Source of the DNA: Labrenzia sp. 011
GTDB lineage: Bacteria; Pseudomonadota; Alphaproteobacteria; Rhizobiales; Stappiaceae
Direction: 5' to 3'
Length of the DNA stretch: 64,000 nt
Assembly: GCF_003075075.1 (NCBI RefSeq)
Contig: NZ_QCYM01000005.1
Span: 181,855 to 245,854 of the forward strand
Shown here: piece after piece, positions 55,051-63,909 of the stretch
Numbering within the stretch: the stretch's first letter is position 1
Layout of the letters: each line of letters opens with the position of its first letter
The notes under the pieces: model-generated
The model's input: the letters and a program-made list of their open reading frames with translations, nothing else
What the model was told of the DNA's origin: nothing
Databases searched by the model: none
Position numbers and translations under genes: made by a program

Positions 55051-56082
55051 ATGACGGAAACGCAAGAAGAACCCACAGTGAGCAAATGCGACGCGTCGCT
55101 TGCTGCGGGGGAGGTTGCCACAAGCTTCAGCGGATTGCGTTCGACGATCATCGAGAGTGCCGCGACGCAAGCGGCCATGCAGCCCTGGGTTGCCATGGAG
55201 TGCTACCAGCTCAGCCGTGGCAAGCAGGTATCGCAGATGGATAGTCTCGACCTCGGGCGCGTGCAGGTCGTGCGGGAGCAGCAGTTTGCGGCGATCCAGA
55301 AACTTGGCATCACTCCGGAAGATTTTTGCACCATCTCCTACTGCACGCAGGACCCGGCCTTCCGATTTTCCGACCACTCGGCCAGTGGCGTAAACAGCGT
55401 TTTCTTCATCCCGGAGCGAACCGAATTCGACATTTATGTGCCTCCGGGCATGCAAACGGCCTATGTCAGTTTCTCCCAGTCCGAGTTTGTCGGCGCCGCT
55501 CGTGCGTTGAATCCAAGGGCATGGGAACAGCCGAAGCGGCAGGTGTCGCAGTTTCAGTCAAGGCAACTGGTTGAGCTGAAGGGCGCTCTGGAGCGATGGA
55601 TTGGCGTTGCCGAAGCCGCGAGCAGAAGGGGCCAGGGTCTTGACCCCGCCAGCATGCGGGACATTGTTCTCCAGACTGCGCTGCGCATTGCGACCGCCAC
55701 CCCCGAGGATGACGCAAGGCGCCGGCCGCCCCTCGCCCGTTCTCGCGCCATGCGGGTTTGTCGTCTGGCCCGGGAGTTCGTGGAAGGGCATCTGGCGAAC
55801 CATGAGGTGCCTTCCATCGTCGATATCTGTGTGTCACTGGCCGTCTCGGAACGCGCGTTGCACTACGCGTTCCAGGACTATGTCGGCATGTCACCGCAGG
55901 CCTATCTTCGTCGCTGCCGGTTGAACCTGGTCCGCACGACATTGCTCGCCGGAAATCCGCAAGACACGACGGTGACAGAAGTCGCCATGCGGTTCGGTTT
56001 TCTGCATCTCAGCCGCTTCGCTGGCGACTACAAGCAGATCTTCGAAGAAGCGCCGAGCGCGACACTGACGCGGCGCATGTGA
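55051..56082 (+). CDS. AraC-family regulator, EutR-like
   Basis: 343 residues. The C-terminal AraC double HTH is clear: VPSIVDICVSLAVSERALHYAFQDYVGMSPQAYLRRCRL in pieces, then VTEVAMRFGFLHLSRFAGDYKQIFEEAPS. The N-terminal part (RGKQVSQMDSLDLGRVQVV, a sensory beta-barrel with FFIPERTEFDIYVPPG) resembles EutR and related alphaproteobacterial regulators. It is divergent from the permease gene and shares its upstream region, but the ArsR operator lies nearer the permease. Target and effector unknown. Confidence 0.85.
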   Translation: MTETQEEPTVSKCDASLAAGEVATSFSGLRSTIIESAATQAAMQPWVAMECYQLSRGKQVSQMDSLDLGRVQVVREQQFAAIQKLGITPEDFCTISYCTQDPAFRFSDHSASGVNSVFFIPERTEFDIYVPPGMQTAYVSFSQSEFVGAARALNPRAWEQPKRQVSQFQSRQLVELKGALERWIGVAEAASRRGQGLDPASMRDIVLQTALRIATATPEDDARRRPPLARSRAMRVCRLAREFVEGHLANHEVPSIVDICVSLAVSERALHYAFQDYVGMSPQAYLRRCRLNLVRTTLLAGNPQDTTVTEVAMRFGFLHLSRFAGDYKQIFEEAPSATLTRRM

Positions 56083-56548
56083 CGCCCGATGCCGGCCGGG
56101 ATCATTTTTGCAGATTTCGGATAGCGGCGCCGCGTTTCGGGCTCTAGTTTCAGCGTGATGCTTGTCAGGTAGGCGAAGAGACTGACGCGTTCGGCCTCCG
56201 TTCCGGCATGCTGTTCGGCCGGGGATCTCTTGCCATGTTGGGAACCGGCGCCATCAGGGTATCCACATGGGCACATTCGCGCGCTCTTGACGGTGTTGGT
56301 TGCCGACCGGGCGCCGCGGTGAGGGCGGGGGAGTGTCTACCCGGGCCGGAGCCGCGTGGAATTTGTAAGGGGGCGGCAAGCTGCAGTTGATCCAAAACCG
56401 GTCCGGTTGGATGCTCCTGGCAGGAGTTATCGACGTGACGGCCAATTTTCCCGGGGCACGGGCGTATGCGGGGCCGGCGAGATGATGAAAAATTTGTACC
56501 TGACAATAGAAGATTGAAGGTCTCTCTACTGGAGATGAGGAGAAATGC
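56083..56548. other. Intergenic region, no gene recognised
   Basis: About 0.47 kb with no convincing gene. The part near 56480-56530 is A+T-richer and leads into a good ribosome-binding site (GAGGAG) for the carbonic anhydrase gene. Confidence 0.45.
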
Positions 56549-57259
56549 ATGTGTGAAGATTGCAATGCCAAAACCGTGAGCCGTCGTGGACTGATCGCGG
56601 GGGGGCTGGCCCTGTCGCTAGCAACGCCGCTGGCCACACAGGCTTTCGCCCAGGAGACCAGTGCGGTTGCACCGGCTTCGCCAGAAGAGGCACTGCAACG
56701 CCTGATCGATGGCAATGCACGCTATGTGGCCAATGCCGCTATCAATACGGACCACTCGCTGACGCGCGCCAGCCGGGCCGAAGGACAGCAGCCCTTTGCC
56801 GCCATCGTCAGCTGTTCGGATTCGCGCGTGGCCCCGGAGTTGATTTTCGATCAGGGTCCGGGAGAACTCTTTGTGGTGCGTGTGGCCGGCAATTTCATCA
56901 GCGAAGAGGGTCTGGCGACACTTGAATACGGCGTGGCCGTGCTGGGCATAAAGACCATCGTGGTTCTCGGGCATACCTCGTGTGGCGCCGTTGACGCGAC
57001 GATCAAGTCGATTGCGGACAGGGAACTGCCGCCAGGCCATCTGCCCAGCCTGGTCAATGCCATTCGCCCCGCAGTCTATGACGTGATGGATGAGTCGCCG
57101 GACGACCTGCTGGCGGCAGCCACCGCCCAGAACGCCCGGCTCAACGCCGCGCGGGCGCTGTCCGAAGGGCCGATCCTGTCCGAAGCCGCCGCCGCCGGCA
57201 AGCTTGATGCCGTGGCCGGCATGTACGAGATCGCCACGGGCAAGGTGTCGTTTCTCTAG
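56549..57259 (+). CDS. Tat-exported beta-class carbonic anhydrase
   Basis: 236 residues. A twin-arginine signal SRRGLIAGGLALSLATP (residues 11-27) with cleavage near AFAQ. The mature enzyme has the beta-class zinc site: Cys89, Asp91 and Arg93 in SCSDSRV, and His142 with Cys145 in GHTSCGAV. It should interconvert CO2 and bicarbonate in the periplasm. Beta carbonic anhydrases are usually cytoplasmic, although Tat-bearing forms are known. GAGGAG lies about 6 bases before the start. The gene is alone. Confidence 0.92.
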   Translation: MCEDCNAKTVSRRGLIAGGLALSLATPLATQAFAQETSAVAPASPEEALQRLIDGNARYVANAAINTDHSLTRASRAEGQQPFAAIVSCSDSRVAPELIFDQGPGELFVVRVAGNFISEEGLATLEYGVAVLGIKTIVVLGHTSCGAVDATIKSIADRELPPGHLPSLVNAIRPAVYDVMDESPDDLLAAATAQNARLNAARALSEGPILSEAAAAGKLDAVAGMYEIATGKVSFL

Positions 57260-57654
57260 CCGGGTGCCCGGTTCCGGAATTCGCCGGCGGCAATATGCCT
57301 GAACCTGGCCGTGGCCAGCTTCAGGCATGACTGGTGGTCGGGAAATGCGCCGACAACCGGCGTGCGTCGCCGGATCTCCTTGATGTTCCGCGCCAGGGTA
57401 TTGTCCGTCCGGATCTTGCGTCAATTGCTGTCCGGAAAGCTGTAACAGGTCAGCGTTTCGTCCATGCCCGTCTTCGATGAAACCGGCAGGCCTGGCCACC
57501 CCTTGCGTCCTTCCGGAACGACAAAGGGGCCCGTCTCAACCTGAAAATGCATGAGAAACTCCGGACATTACCCCAAGGCTTCGAGAATATTCGGAACTAT
57601 TCAATCAGACAGTTTCGCAATGTGCATGAACGGCATGAAACTGATTGGAGATCG
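57260..57654. other. Intergenic region between convergent genes
   Basis: About 0.4 kb with no recognised gene. The last 100 bases are A+T-richer. No clear terminator was found for either flanking gene. Confidence 0.4.
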
Positions 57655-58443
57655 TCAAAAGGGTGACTTTTGGTCTCTTGCGGCCGACGGGACCGGATGG
57701 TCTCCGATCTGACCATGGGTGTTGGTGCCATCGATCACCTGGTTGAAGTCCGAGAGCATCGCGATGGTCGAAAGAGCGGTCCTGTTGAACTTGCTCGGCG
57801 TTGCAAGCAACAGGTTTTCGTCTGCTGCGGCCATGGCCGCTTTCTTCACCGCGATCTTCGAGAGGTCGAAATCCATGACGCGGCCTTTCGCGTCGATACC
57901 CGAGCAGGCGATCAGCGCGTGGTCAATACGAAGACCATTCAGCTCCATGATGATCTCTTCGCCGACGAGCGAGCCATCCTTTCCCGCCATGCGGCCGCCG
58001 AGAACGGTTACATTATGCCGCTTGGGATCAAATGCCAGAGCCGCTCGTATGCTGTTGGTGAACACCGCCAGCCCGTTTCGCTTGTTCAATTCCCTGGCGG
58101 TAAATTCCATCGTTGTGCCAACGTCCAGAAAGAGGCTCGCGCCATCTGAAATGCATTCCGCTGCGTTTCTGGCCACCAGTTCCTTGTCAGCGACGCCAAG
58201 GTGTTCTTTGCGCCCGTGATCCAGTCTCAGGGTCTCGGAACGGCCTATTGCACCGGCTCCGCCGTGAAAGCGCTGCAAGTGCCCTGCTTCCGACAGGAAA
58301 ATGATATCGCGGCGGACGGTCTGGGTTGAGACGTCGAATTCTTCCGCAAGCCGTTCAATGGTGACGAAACCTTGCTTTTCCGTCGTCTCCAGAATGCGCT
58401 TCTGACGGTCACTCAGTTCAGAATGGGATGGCCGGAGTGTCAT
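57655..58443 (-). CDS. DeoR/GlpR-family sugar operon repressor
   Basis: 262 residues. N-terminal DeoR HTH (LSDRQKRILETTEKQGFVTIERLAEEFDVSTQTVRRDI, the family signature in the last part) followed by HLQRFHGGAGAI and a C-terminal sugar-phosphate sensor domain (FLDVGTTMEFTARELNKR, VFTNSIRAAL, VLGGRMAGKDGSLVGE, ACSGIDAKGRVMDFDLSKIAVKKAAMAAADENLLLATPSKF in parts). It is divergent from the SLOG and ABC operon and probably represses it through the sites at 58466-58486 and 59142-59168. ATG 58443 is used; a GTG six codons earlier is possible. Confidence 0.9.
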   Translation of the reverse strand: MTLRPSHSELSDRQKRILETTEKQGFVTIERLAEEFDVSTQTVRRDIIFLSEAGHLQRFHGGAGAIGRSETLRLDHGRKEHLGVADKELVARNAAECISDGASLFLDVGTTMEFTARELNKRNGLAVFTNSIRAALAFDPKRHNVTVLGGRMAGKDGSLVGEEIIMELNGLRIDHALIACSGIDAKGRVMDFDLSKIAVKKAAMAAADENLLLATPSKFNRTALSTIAMLSDFNQVIDGTNTHGQIGDHPVPSAARDQKSPF

Positions 58444-58465
58444 AAAAGGGTCATGCCTCACAGAT

Positions 58466-58486
58466 ATCGATGTAAATTATCTTACA
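58466..58486. promoter_or_regulatory. Candidate DeoR operator 1
   Basis: TGTAA-N6-TTACA (58471-58486) forms an inverted repeat between the divergent DeoR and SLOG genes. The overlapping ATCGATGTAA (58466-58475) recurs as its reverse complement at 59142-59151. Confidence 0.55.
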
Positions 58487-58505
58487 CGGTTGGCGAGAGA
58501 CATCA

Positions 58506-59138
58506 ATGTCCACATCTCGACTTTTCCAATTGGGCAATGATGTCTATAGCGACTTCGGGTGTCTTGATCCATGGACCTGGACCTGGGCTGCTGGTGATCT
58601 GCCTGCTGATGCGGAGCCGGTCACCCCGGTCGATGCGCTGCGCATATTGAAGACGACCGGGGCCATGCGCAAGTTTCCGGTTGGTGTCATAGGGCCTCGA
58701 GAGGCGACGGATGTGCAGCTCGCCGCCGCAAGGGAAGTCGGCAGGGCGCTGGCTGAACTGGGCCTCACGATGATCTGTGGCGGCAAGTCGGGTGTCATGA
58801 CCGCGGCGGCGGAAGGCTGCCTGAAGGCCGGTGGTCTCTCCGTCGGCCTGATTCCGGACCATGAGTGGCGCGCGGCAAATCCTTACATTGCGCTTCCCAT
58901 TGCGACCGGCCTCAGCGAGGCGCGCAACATGATCATCGCCAAATCCAGCGAAGTGCTGGTTGCCATTGGCGGGTCATACGGAACCCTTTCGGAAGTTGCT
59001 TACGGGCTTCACTTTTCAAAGCCCGTGATCGGCATGTGCGGGGCGGCTCAGGTGGATGGCGTGGAAATGGCGGAAACGCCTTCTGACGCAATCGAACGGG
59101 TCGCATCTCACCTGTTCGCCCGGGTGCTGACGTCATAA
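58506..59138 (+). CDS. SLOG-fold (TIGR00725/LOG-like) protein
   Basis: 210 residues. After an N-terminal extension of about 55 residues comes a Rossmann-like SLOG domain: VGVIGPREATDVQL, then LTMICGGKSGVMTAAAEG (nucleotide or sugar-phosphate loop) and VLVAIGGSYGTLSEVAYGL, the GGxGTxxE-type motif of LOG/DprA relatives. Some relatives are cytokinin-activating phosphoribohydrolases, but this branch has no proven activity. It lies between the DeoR gene and the ABC genes, in the direction of the latter, and is flanked by both candidate operators. A role in processing or sensing the imported compound is plausible but unproven. Confidence 0.78.
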   Translation: MSTSRLFQLGNDVYSDFGCLDPWTWTWAAGDLPADAEPVTPVDALRILKTTGAMRKFPVGVIGPREATDVQLAAAREVGRALAELGLTMICGGKSGVMTAAAEGCLKAGGLSVGLIPDHEWRAANPYIALPIATGLSEARNMIIAKSSEVLVAIGGSYGTLSEVAYGLHFSKPVIGMCGAAQVDGVEMAETPSDAIERVASHLFARVLTS

Positions 59139-59141
59139 AAC

Positions 59142-59168
59142 TTACATCGATTCACGTCTATATGTGAA
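59142..59168. promoter_or_regulatory. Candidate DeoR operator 2
   Basis: TTACATCGAT (59142-59151), reverse complement of the motif at 58466, runs into TTCAC-N8-GTGAA (59151-59168), an inverted repeat just upstream of the ABC ATPase gene. Confidence 0.5.
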
Positions 59169-59196
59169 CAAATTTACAAAAGCGACGAAGCAAGCC

Positions 59197-60288
59197 ATGA
59201 CCCGCTCTCCGGTGCTCGAACTGCGCGGTTTGTCCCGCCGGTTCGGTCAAACAGCAGTTCTTGATGACATCGACATCACCGTTCCCGAGGGGAGCTTCAC
59301 TGCACTGCTCGGGGCGTCGGGATGCGGCAAGTCGACCACGTTGCGGATCATGGCCGGGCTTGATCGTCCGACTTCCGGGAGGGTTTTGCTCCATGGCGAG
59401 GATGTCGCCGGCAAGACCGCCCATGAACGCAACGTCGCCATGGTGTTCCAGTCCTATGCGCTCTACCCGCATTTGACCGTGTTCCAGAACATGGCGCTGC
59501 CTCTCACCATGCGCCATCTGTCGTCACTTGGCCGCATGCCGCTCGTCGGAAGGCTGGTCCCTGGCAGCAGGGTAGCCAGAAACCTCATTGAAAAGAAGGT
59601 TTCCGAGGCAGCCGACGTGCTCGGCCTCACCGATCTCCTCGATCGCAAGCCTTCAAGCCTGTCGGGTGGCCAAAAGCAGCGGGTTGCCCTCGGGCGGGCC
59701 ATGGTGCGTGATCCGGTCCTGTTTCTGCTCGACGAGCCGCTCTCCAATCTCGACGCCCGGCTGCGGGTCAAGATGCGTGCTGAATTGGTTGCTCTGCACC
59801 GGCGCACCGGCAAAGCCTTCGTCTATGTCACCCACGACCAGTCAGAGGCGATGGCCATGGCCGACCAGATCGTCGTCATGATCGGCGGCAAGGTTGCCCA
59901 GTCCGGCGCGCCTCGCGATCTCTATGGCCGGCCCGCCTCGATGGGCGTGGCGACCTTCATCGGCCACAACGCGATCAACCTGTTTCTTCCAGACGATGGA
60001 CTGCATGGCCTGCACCCTGCTGCGGACAGGGCCGTGATCGGTCTTCGTCCCGAACATCTGTCACCGGCTGCGAATGGGGCACTCGAGGCCAGACTGGAGA
60101 CCGCCGAATATCTTGGTTCGGAGATCATTCTCGGGCTGCGCTGTGAAAGCGGTACGGAAATCCGGGCTATCGCCTCCGGCGATTATCCGATCCCGGCGCC
60201 TGGGTCTGCGATCCGCCTCGGCTTCGAACCAGGTCAGCTGCATCTTTTCGATCGACAGAGCGGAAAGCGGATCGAGGTGACTTCATGA
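59197..60288 (+). CDS. ABC importer ATPase (UgpC/MalK type)
   Basis: 363 residues. Walker A GASGCGKST (39-47), Q-loop VFQSYALYPHL, signature LSGGQKQRVALGRA, Walker B FLLDEPLSNLD, switch His in YVTHDQSEAM, and a C-terminal domain with VIGLRPEHLSP. An insertion of about 20 residues after the Q-loop (LSSLGRMPLVGRLVPGSR) is unusual for this family. ATG 59197 is chosen because an upstream in-frame GTG (59164) lies inside the candidate operator. It is the first transporter gene and overlaps the permease gene by four bases. Confidence 0.9.
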   Translation: MTRSPVLELRGLSRRFGQTAVLDDIDITVPEGSFTALLGASGCGKSTTLRIMAGLDRPTSGRVLLHGEDVAGKTAHERNVAMVFQSYALYPHLTVFQNMALPLTMRHLSSLGRMPLVGRLVPGSRVARNLIEKKVSEAADVLGLTDLLDRKPSSLSGGQKQRVALGRAMVRDPVLFLLDEPLSNLDARLRVKMRAELVALHRRTGKAFVYVTHDQSEAMAMADQIVVMIGGKVAQSGAPRDLYGRPASMGVATFIGHNAINLFLPDDGLHGLHPAADRAVIGLRPEHLSPAANGALEARLETAEYLGSEIILGLRCESGTEIRAIASGDYPIPAPGSAIRLGFEPGQLHLFDRQSGKRIEVTS

Positions 60289-61187
60289 GACGCCTGTCGA
60301 TTGCCCGCCGCGAGGCTCTGACCGACCTATGGCTGGCAGGGCCGGCGACGACGGTCATGTTGCTGTTCGTCTTTGTGCCTGTGGTTATCGTCGCCGTCCT
60401 CTCCTTTACCGACTACCAGTTCGGTGCAGGGAGCTTTGCCTGGATCGGACTGGACAATTACGCCAGGCTGTTCGGGTCGACGCTCGGACAGCGGGCGATT
60501 GCCAACACGCTGACTTATGTAGCGATTGTCATACCGCTCTCGGTCGGCTTCGGCCTTGCGGTTGCACTCGGTTTGCATCGCATGATGGCCTGGGCTCCGT
60601 GGCTCTCCCATACGCTGCGCACGATCTACTTTCTGCCGGTTGCGGCGACTCTGGTCGCCATGTCCGTTGCCTGGCAGATGGTGCTTCATCCTTCGCTCGG
60701 CGTCGTCAATCAGACCCTTGCCTCTCTTGGCGGTACGCCTCAGGACTGGCTCAGCGACCGGGGACTCGTGCTCTACACGCTGGCCGCCATCGGTATCTGG
60801 CAAACCGTCGGCTACAACATGGTCCTGTTCCTGGCGGGCCTGGTCGCAATTCCGCCGGAACTCTACGACGCCGCCGATGTCGATGGCGCCGGTCATGGCT
60901 GGTCCAGATTCTCGACCGTGACCTGGCCAATGCTCGGTCCCACAACTCTCTTTGTCCTGGTGGTGACGGCAACCAATGCCTTCCGGGTCTTCGAGACGGT
61001 CGCGACCTTGACCAGGGGAGGGCCGGCCTTCGCCTCCGACACTCTCGTCTACGCGCTCTACCGGGAAGGCTTCGTCTACTTCAAGGCAGGCTACGCGAGT
61101 GCCATCACAATGGTGTTCTTCGCTTTCCTTCTGGTCCTGACGCTGGCGCAATTCCGTATTGTCGAAAAGAGGGTGCATTACCGATGA
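60285..61187 (+). CDS. ABC importer permease (UgpA/MalF type)
   Basis: 300 residues, six predicted membrane helices. The family signatures are DAADVDGAGHGWSRFSTVTWPML (coupling loop) and TRGGPAFASDTLVYALYREGF. Overlaps the ATPase gene upstream and the second permease gene downstream by four bases. Confidence 0.9.
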   Translation: MRRLSIARREALTDLWLAGPATTVMLLFVFVPVVIVAVLSFTDYQFGAGSFAWIGLDNYARLFGSTLGQRAIANTLTYVAIVIPLSVGFGLAVALGLHRMMAWAPWLSHTLRTIYFLPVAATLVAMSVAWQMVLHPSLGVVNQTLASLGGTPQDWLSDRGLVLYTLAAIGIWQTVGYNMVLFLAGLVAIPPELYDAADVDGAGHGWSRFSTVTWPMLGPTTLFVLVVTATNAFRVFETVATLTRGGPAFASDTLVYALYREGFVYFKAGYASAITMVFFAFLLVLTLAQFRIVEKRVHYR

Positions 61188-62011
61188 TCCGCTCCTTCTT
61201 TAGCCGCGCGGTCTCCACATTGCTTCTTTTCGCGGGCGCTGCAGTCATTCTCCTGCCGTTCGTCTGGATGCTGTCTCTTGCCTTCAAGCCGCGTGACGAG
61301 ATTTTCAGTTCAAGGGTCCAGTTGCTGCCGTCCCGGCTTGAATGGAACAATTTCGTCGTCGCTCTCACCGAAACCGACGTGCCGCTGTTCCTCTGGAATG
61401 GTTTCGTCGTGGTCGGCGGTATTCTGGCCTTCCAGATCCTGTTCGCCGTGCCATGTTCCTATGCGCTTGCCCAACGCCGGTTCAGGGGACGTACCTTTGT
61501 CTTCGGGCTGGTGCTGGCCGCTCTGCTGGTTCCGTTTCATGTTACCGCGATCCCGATCTTCCTCGGCTTTGCCAAGGCCGGTATCCTCAATTCCTACGGT
61601 GCATTGATCCTGCCCTTTGTGCCGACCGCCTTCGGTATCTTCCTGTTCCGGCAATTCTTCTCGCAATTGCCCCCCGATCTCTTCGATGCGGCCCGGGTGG
61701 ACGGCCTGAGTGAAACCGCGATCGTCTGGCGTATCGCCTTTCCGCTTGCTCTGCCGGCGGCAACAGCATTCGCGATCTTCTCAATCACCGCCCACTGGAA
61801 CGATCTGTTCTGGCCGCTGATCGCGACGACCGACCCGCATCTCGCCACTCCGCCGCGCGGCATTCTCTATTTCCGGGATCAGGAATCCGGCGACGACGTG
61901 GGGCCGCTCATGGCTGCCGCACTCATCATCACGGCGCCGCTGGTCATCGCGTTCCTGCTGGCGCAGCGCAAGTTCACCCAGGGCCTCGCCGCAGGGGGGC
62001 TGAAGGGTTGA
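61184..62011 (+). CDS. ABC importer permease (UgpE/MalG type)
   Basis: 275 residues. It starts MIRSFFSRAVSTLLLF at ATG 61184, within an ATGA overlap. The coupling loop DAARVDGLSETAIVWRIAFPLALP and the C-terminal QRKFTQGLAAGGLKG are family features. An open frame extends far upstream over the first permease but has no coding support. Confidence 0.9.
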   Translation: MIRSFFSRAVSTLLLFAGAAVILLPFVWMLSLAFKPRDEIFSSRVQLLPSRLEWNNFVVALTETDVPLFLWNGFVVVGGILAFQILFAVPCSYALAQRRFRGRTFVFGLVLAALLVPFHVTAIPIFLGFAKAGILNSYGALILPFVPTAFGIFLFRQFFSQLPPDLFDAARVDGLSETAIVWRIAFPLALPAATAFAIFSITAHWNDLFWPLIATTDPHLATPPRGILYFRDQESGDDVGPLMAAALIITAPLVIAFLLAQRKFTQGLAAGGLKG

Positions 62012-62077
62012 AGCCATAATTGACGATAGGCGCGGAGCCAACCGTGCAACTTCTTCATAAATACGGAGTCAAAGAAT

Positions 62078-63328
62078 ATGAGACATGTACTTCTCGCAGC
62101 GGCTTTCGCGCTTACAGCGACCGCCGCCCACGGACAGGAAACGGAAATTCGCGTTCACTACGCCATACCGACGATCTGGGCAGACACCCAGAAGGCGCTT
62201 GCGGACGCTTTCATGGAGAAGCATCCGGAGATCAGGATCACCCTTGATGGTCCGGCCGAAAGCTATGCCGACGGTGTGCAGCGCCTTTTGCGCGAGTCCG
62301 TTGCCGGCACTGCGCCGGACGTGGCCTATGTGGGGCTCAACCGTTGGCGCATCCTGGAAGATCGCGATATGACCCGGCCGCTCGACGGCTTCATCGGCGA
62401 CAATCCGGCCGAGCAGGGCTACACGCCGGCGCTTCTCTCCCTGGGCCGCTTCGAAGGCAAGCAGCATGCGCTTGCAACGTCCGCGTCCACCCTGGTCATG
62501 TATGTGAATCCGAATCTGGTCGAGCAGGCCGGCGGATCCATGGACAACTTTCCGACCACCTTTGACGGAGTGATCGAACTGGCGGCCAGGATCGATGCGC
62601 TTGACGACACGACCGACGGCATCTGGATCGATCGGCACGACTGGCGTTACCAGTCCCTTCTTGGGGCTTACGGCGGACGCCCGATGAACGCGGATGAGAC
62701 CGACATTACGTTCGACAGCGCGGAAGGTATCGCGGCTGCCGGCCTCTACCAGCGCTTTGCCAGGGAAGCGGGCATGAAGTCCTACTCCTACAAGGATGCC
62801 CGCCAGGCGCTTCCGGCCGGCACGCTCGGCATCATGTTCGAAAGTTCCTCCCTGCAAACCCGGTTCGAGGAAGGTGCGGGCGATGCGTTCGAGCTGACCG
62901 TGAAGCCGCTTCCCCTCGCGACCTCCGACAAGGAGAAGGTTTACTTCCCGACCGGTGGTTCCGGCATCGTCATGCTGACTGGCGATGAGGAAAAGCAAAA
63001 GGCCGCTTGGGATTACATTGCCTTCGTCACCAGCCCGGAAGGCCAGAAGATCATCGTTGAAACCACCGGCTACGCACCTGCAAACGCGAAAGTGATCGAG
63101 GACAAGAGCTATCTCGGCGCCTTTTATGAAAACAACCCGAATGCACTGGTCGCTCACACCCAGATCGCCAATCATGCAGGCCCCTGGTTCGCCTATCCGG
63201 GACCGGAAGGCGTTGCCGCGACGGATCTGATCGCGGCCTCGCTGGTTGAAATCAGCGAAGGGGCCGATGCGGACAAGGCCATGAAGGACCTTGCCGAAAC
63301 CCTCCGCGTTCAGCTCGGCATGAAATAA
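62078..63328 (+). CDS. ABC importer binding protein, UgpB-like family 1
   Basis: 416 residues with a signal peptide ending near TAAHGQ. The mature part (EIRVHYAIPTIWADTQKALADAF, PDVAYVGLNRWRIL, FPTTFDGVIELAARI, YFPTGGSGIVML) fits UgpB-like binding proteins for glycerol-3-phosphate and related phosphodiesters or sugars; the exact ligand is not predictable. It is the last gene of the importer operon, an order (ATPase, permeases, binding protein) reversed from most such operons. A strong hairpin follows 20 bases after the stop. Confidence 0.88.
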   Translation: MRHVLLAAAFALTATAAHGQETEIRVHYAIPTIWADTQKALADAFMEKHPEIRITLDGPAESYADGVQRLLRESVAGTAPDVAYVGLNRWRILEDRDMTRPLDGFIGDNPAEQGYTPALLSLGRFEGKQHALATSASTLVMYVNPNLVEQAGGSMDNFPTTFDGVIELAARIDALDDTTDGIWIDRHDWRYQSLLGAYGGRPMNADETDITFDSAEGIAAAGLYQRFAREAGMKSYSYKDARQALPAGTLGIMFESSSLQTRFEEGAGDAFELTVKPLPLATSDKEKVYFPTGGSGIVMLTGDEEKQKAAWDYIAFVTSPEGQKIIVETTGYAPANAKVIEDKSYLGAFYENNPNALVAHTQIANHAGPWFAYPGPEGVAATDLIAASLVEISEGADADKAMKDLAETLRVQLGMK

Positions 63329-63348
63329 GTCCTCGAGACCGCCTCAAA

Positions 63349-63377
63349 TCAACACCCCCATTTACCGGGGGTGTTGA
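63349..63377 (+). terminator. Terminator hairpin after the UgpB-like gene
   Basis: A perfect 11-bp stem (63349-63359 with 63367-63377) with a seven-base loop begins 21 bases after the stop. The tail is AATTCCC, not a T run, so termination may be only partial. Confidence 0.7.
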
Positions 63378-63909
63378 ATTCCCTGAAGGATGGACCGAGC
63401 GGTACGGCCTCCTGAAAAAGACCATGCGGATGGCAATGCCGCAATGGCCGGCAGTTGGCAGAACGTGCATTCGGGCTCTGGCTGCGGGCCTTGCCGGAGC
63501 TTCGACGGCTTCCGGCACAGCTGGCGGAACCTGTCTTGTCCGCACTCCCTGCGCGGCAACAACGAGGTCTTCTACCTATGGCCCTGTCCCGCTGACAGAT
63601 CTGATTGAGATGGAACAAGCGAGCGGCGATCTTGCCGCCGAAGAGCGTGCTTTCGCCCACGACCGAAGAATAGCGAAAGCACCGGGGCATGAGATCGCAT
63701 CCCCGTCTTTGTTTTCCAGCTGCATCCATGAGTGCAGCACTCGATCGCAGCTGCTTCCGAAGGTCGGCCGCCTGTCGGTCAGAAGCCAATCCGGTCTCGT
63801 TAAGTTTTTGATTGTTTCATATAAAATTGGCGCACCAACTCTAATAAAAATGCGAACACTTATGTAATTGAAATACTTATATGATATCCTCCGTTGATCC
63901 GCTCACCAA
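63378..63909. other. Intergenic region with falling GC content
   Basis: About 0.5 kb. Overlapping open frames exist on both strands (for example 63424-63867 plus) but none has family features or a good ribosome-binding site. From about 63790 the sequence is markedly A+T-rich compared with the rest of the window, which may mark a boundary of acquired DNA. Confidence 0.45.

Noticed and set aside
56618..57499. 293-residue minus-strand frame over the carbonic anhydrase
   Set aside because: Antisense shadow; the plus strand has the complete zinc-site motifs and Tat signal.
63424..63867. 147-residue plus-strand open frame
   Set aside because: No ribosome-binding site, low-complexity composition and no family match; a similar frame exists on the other strand.
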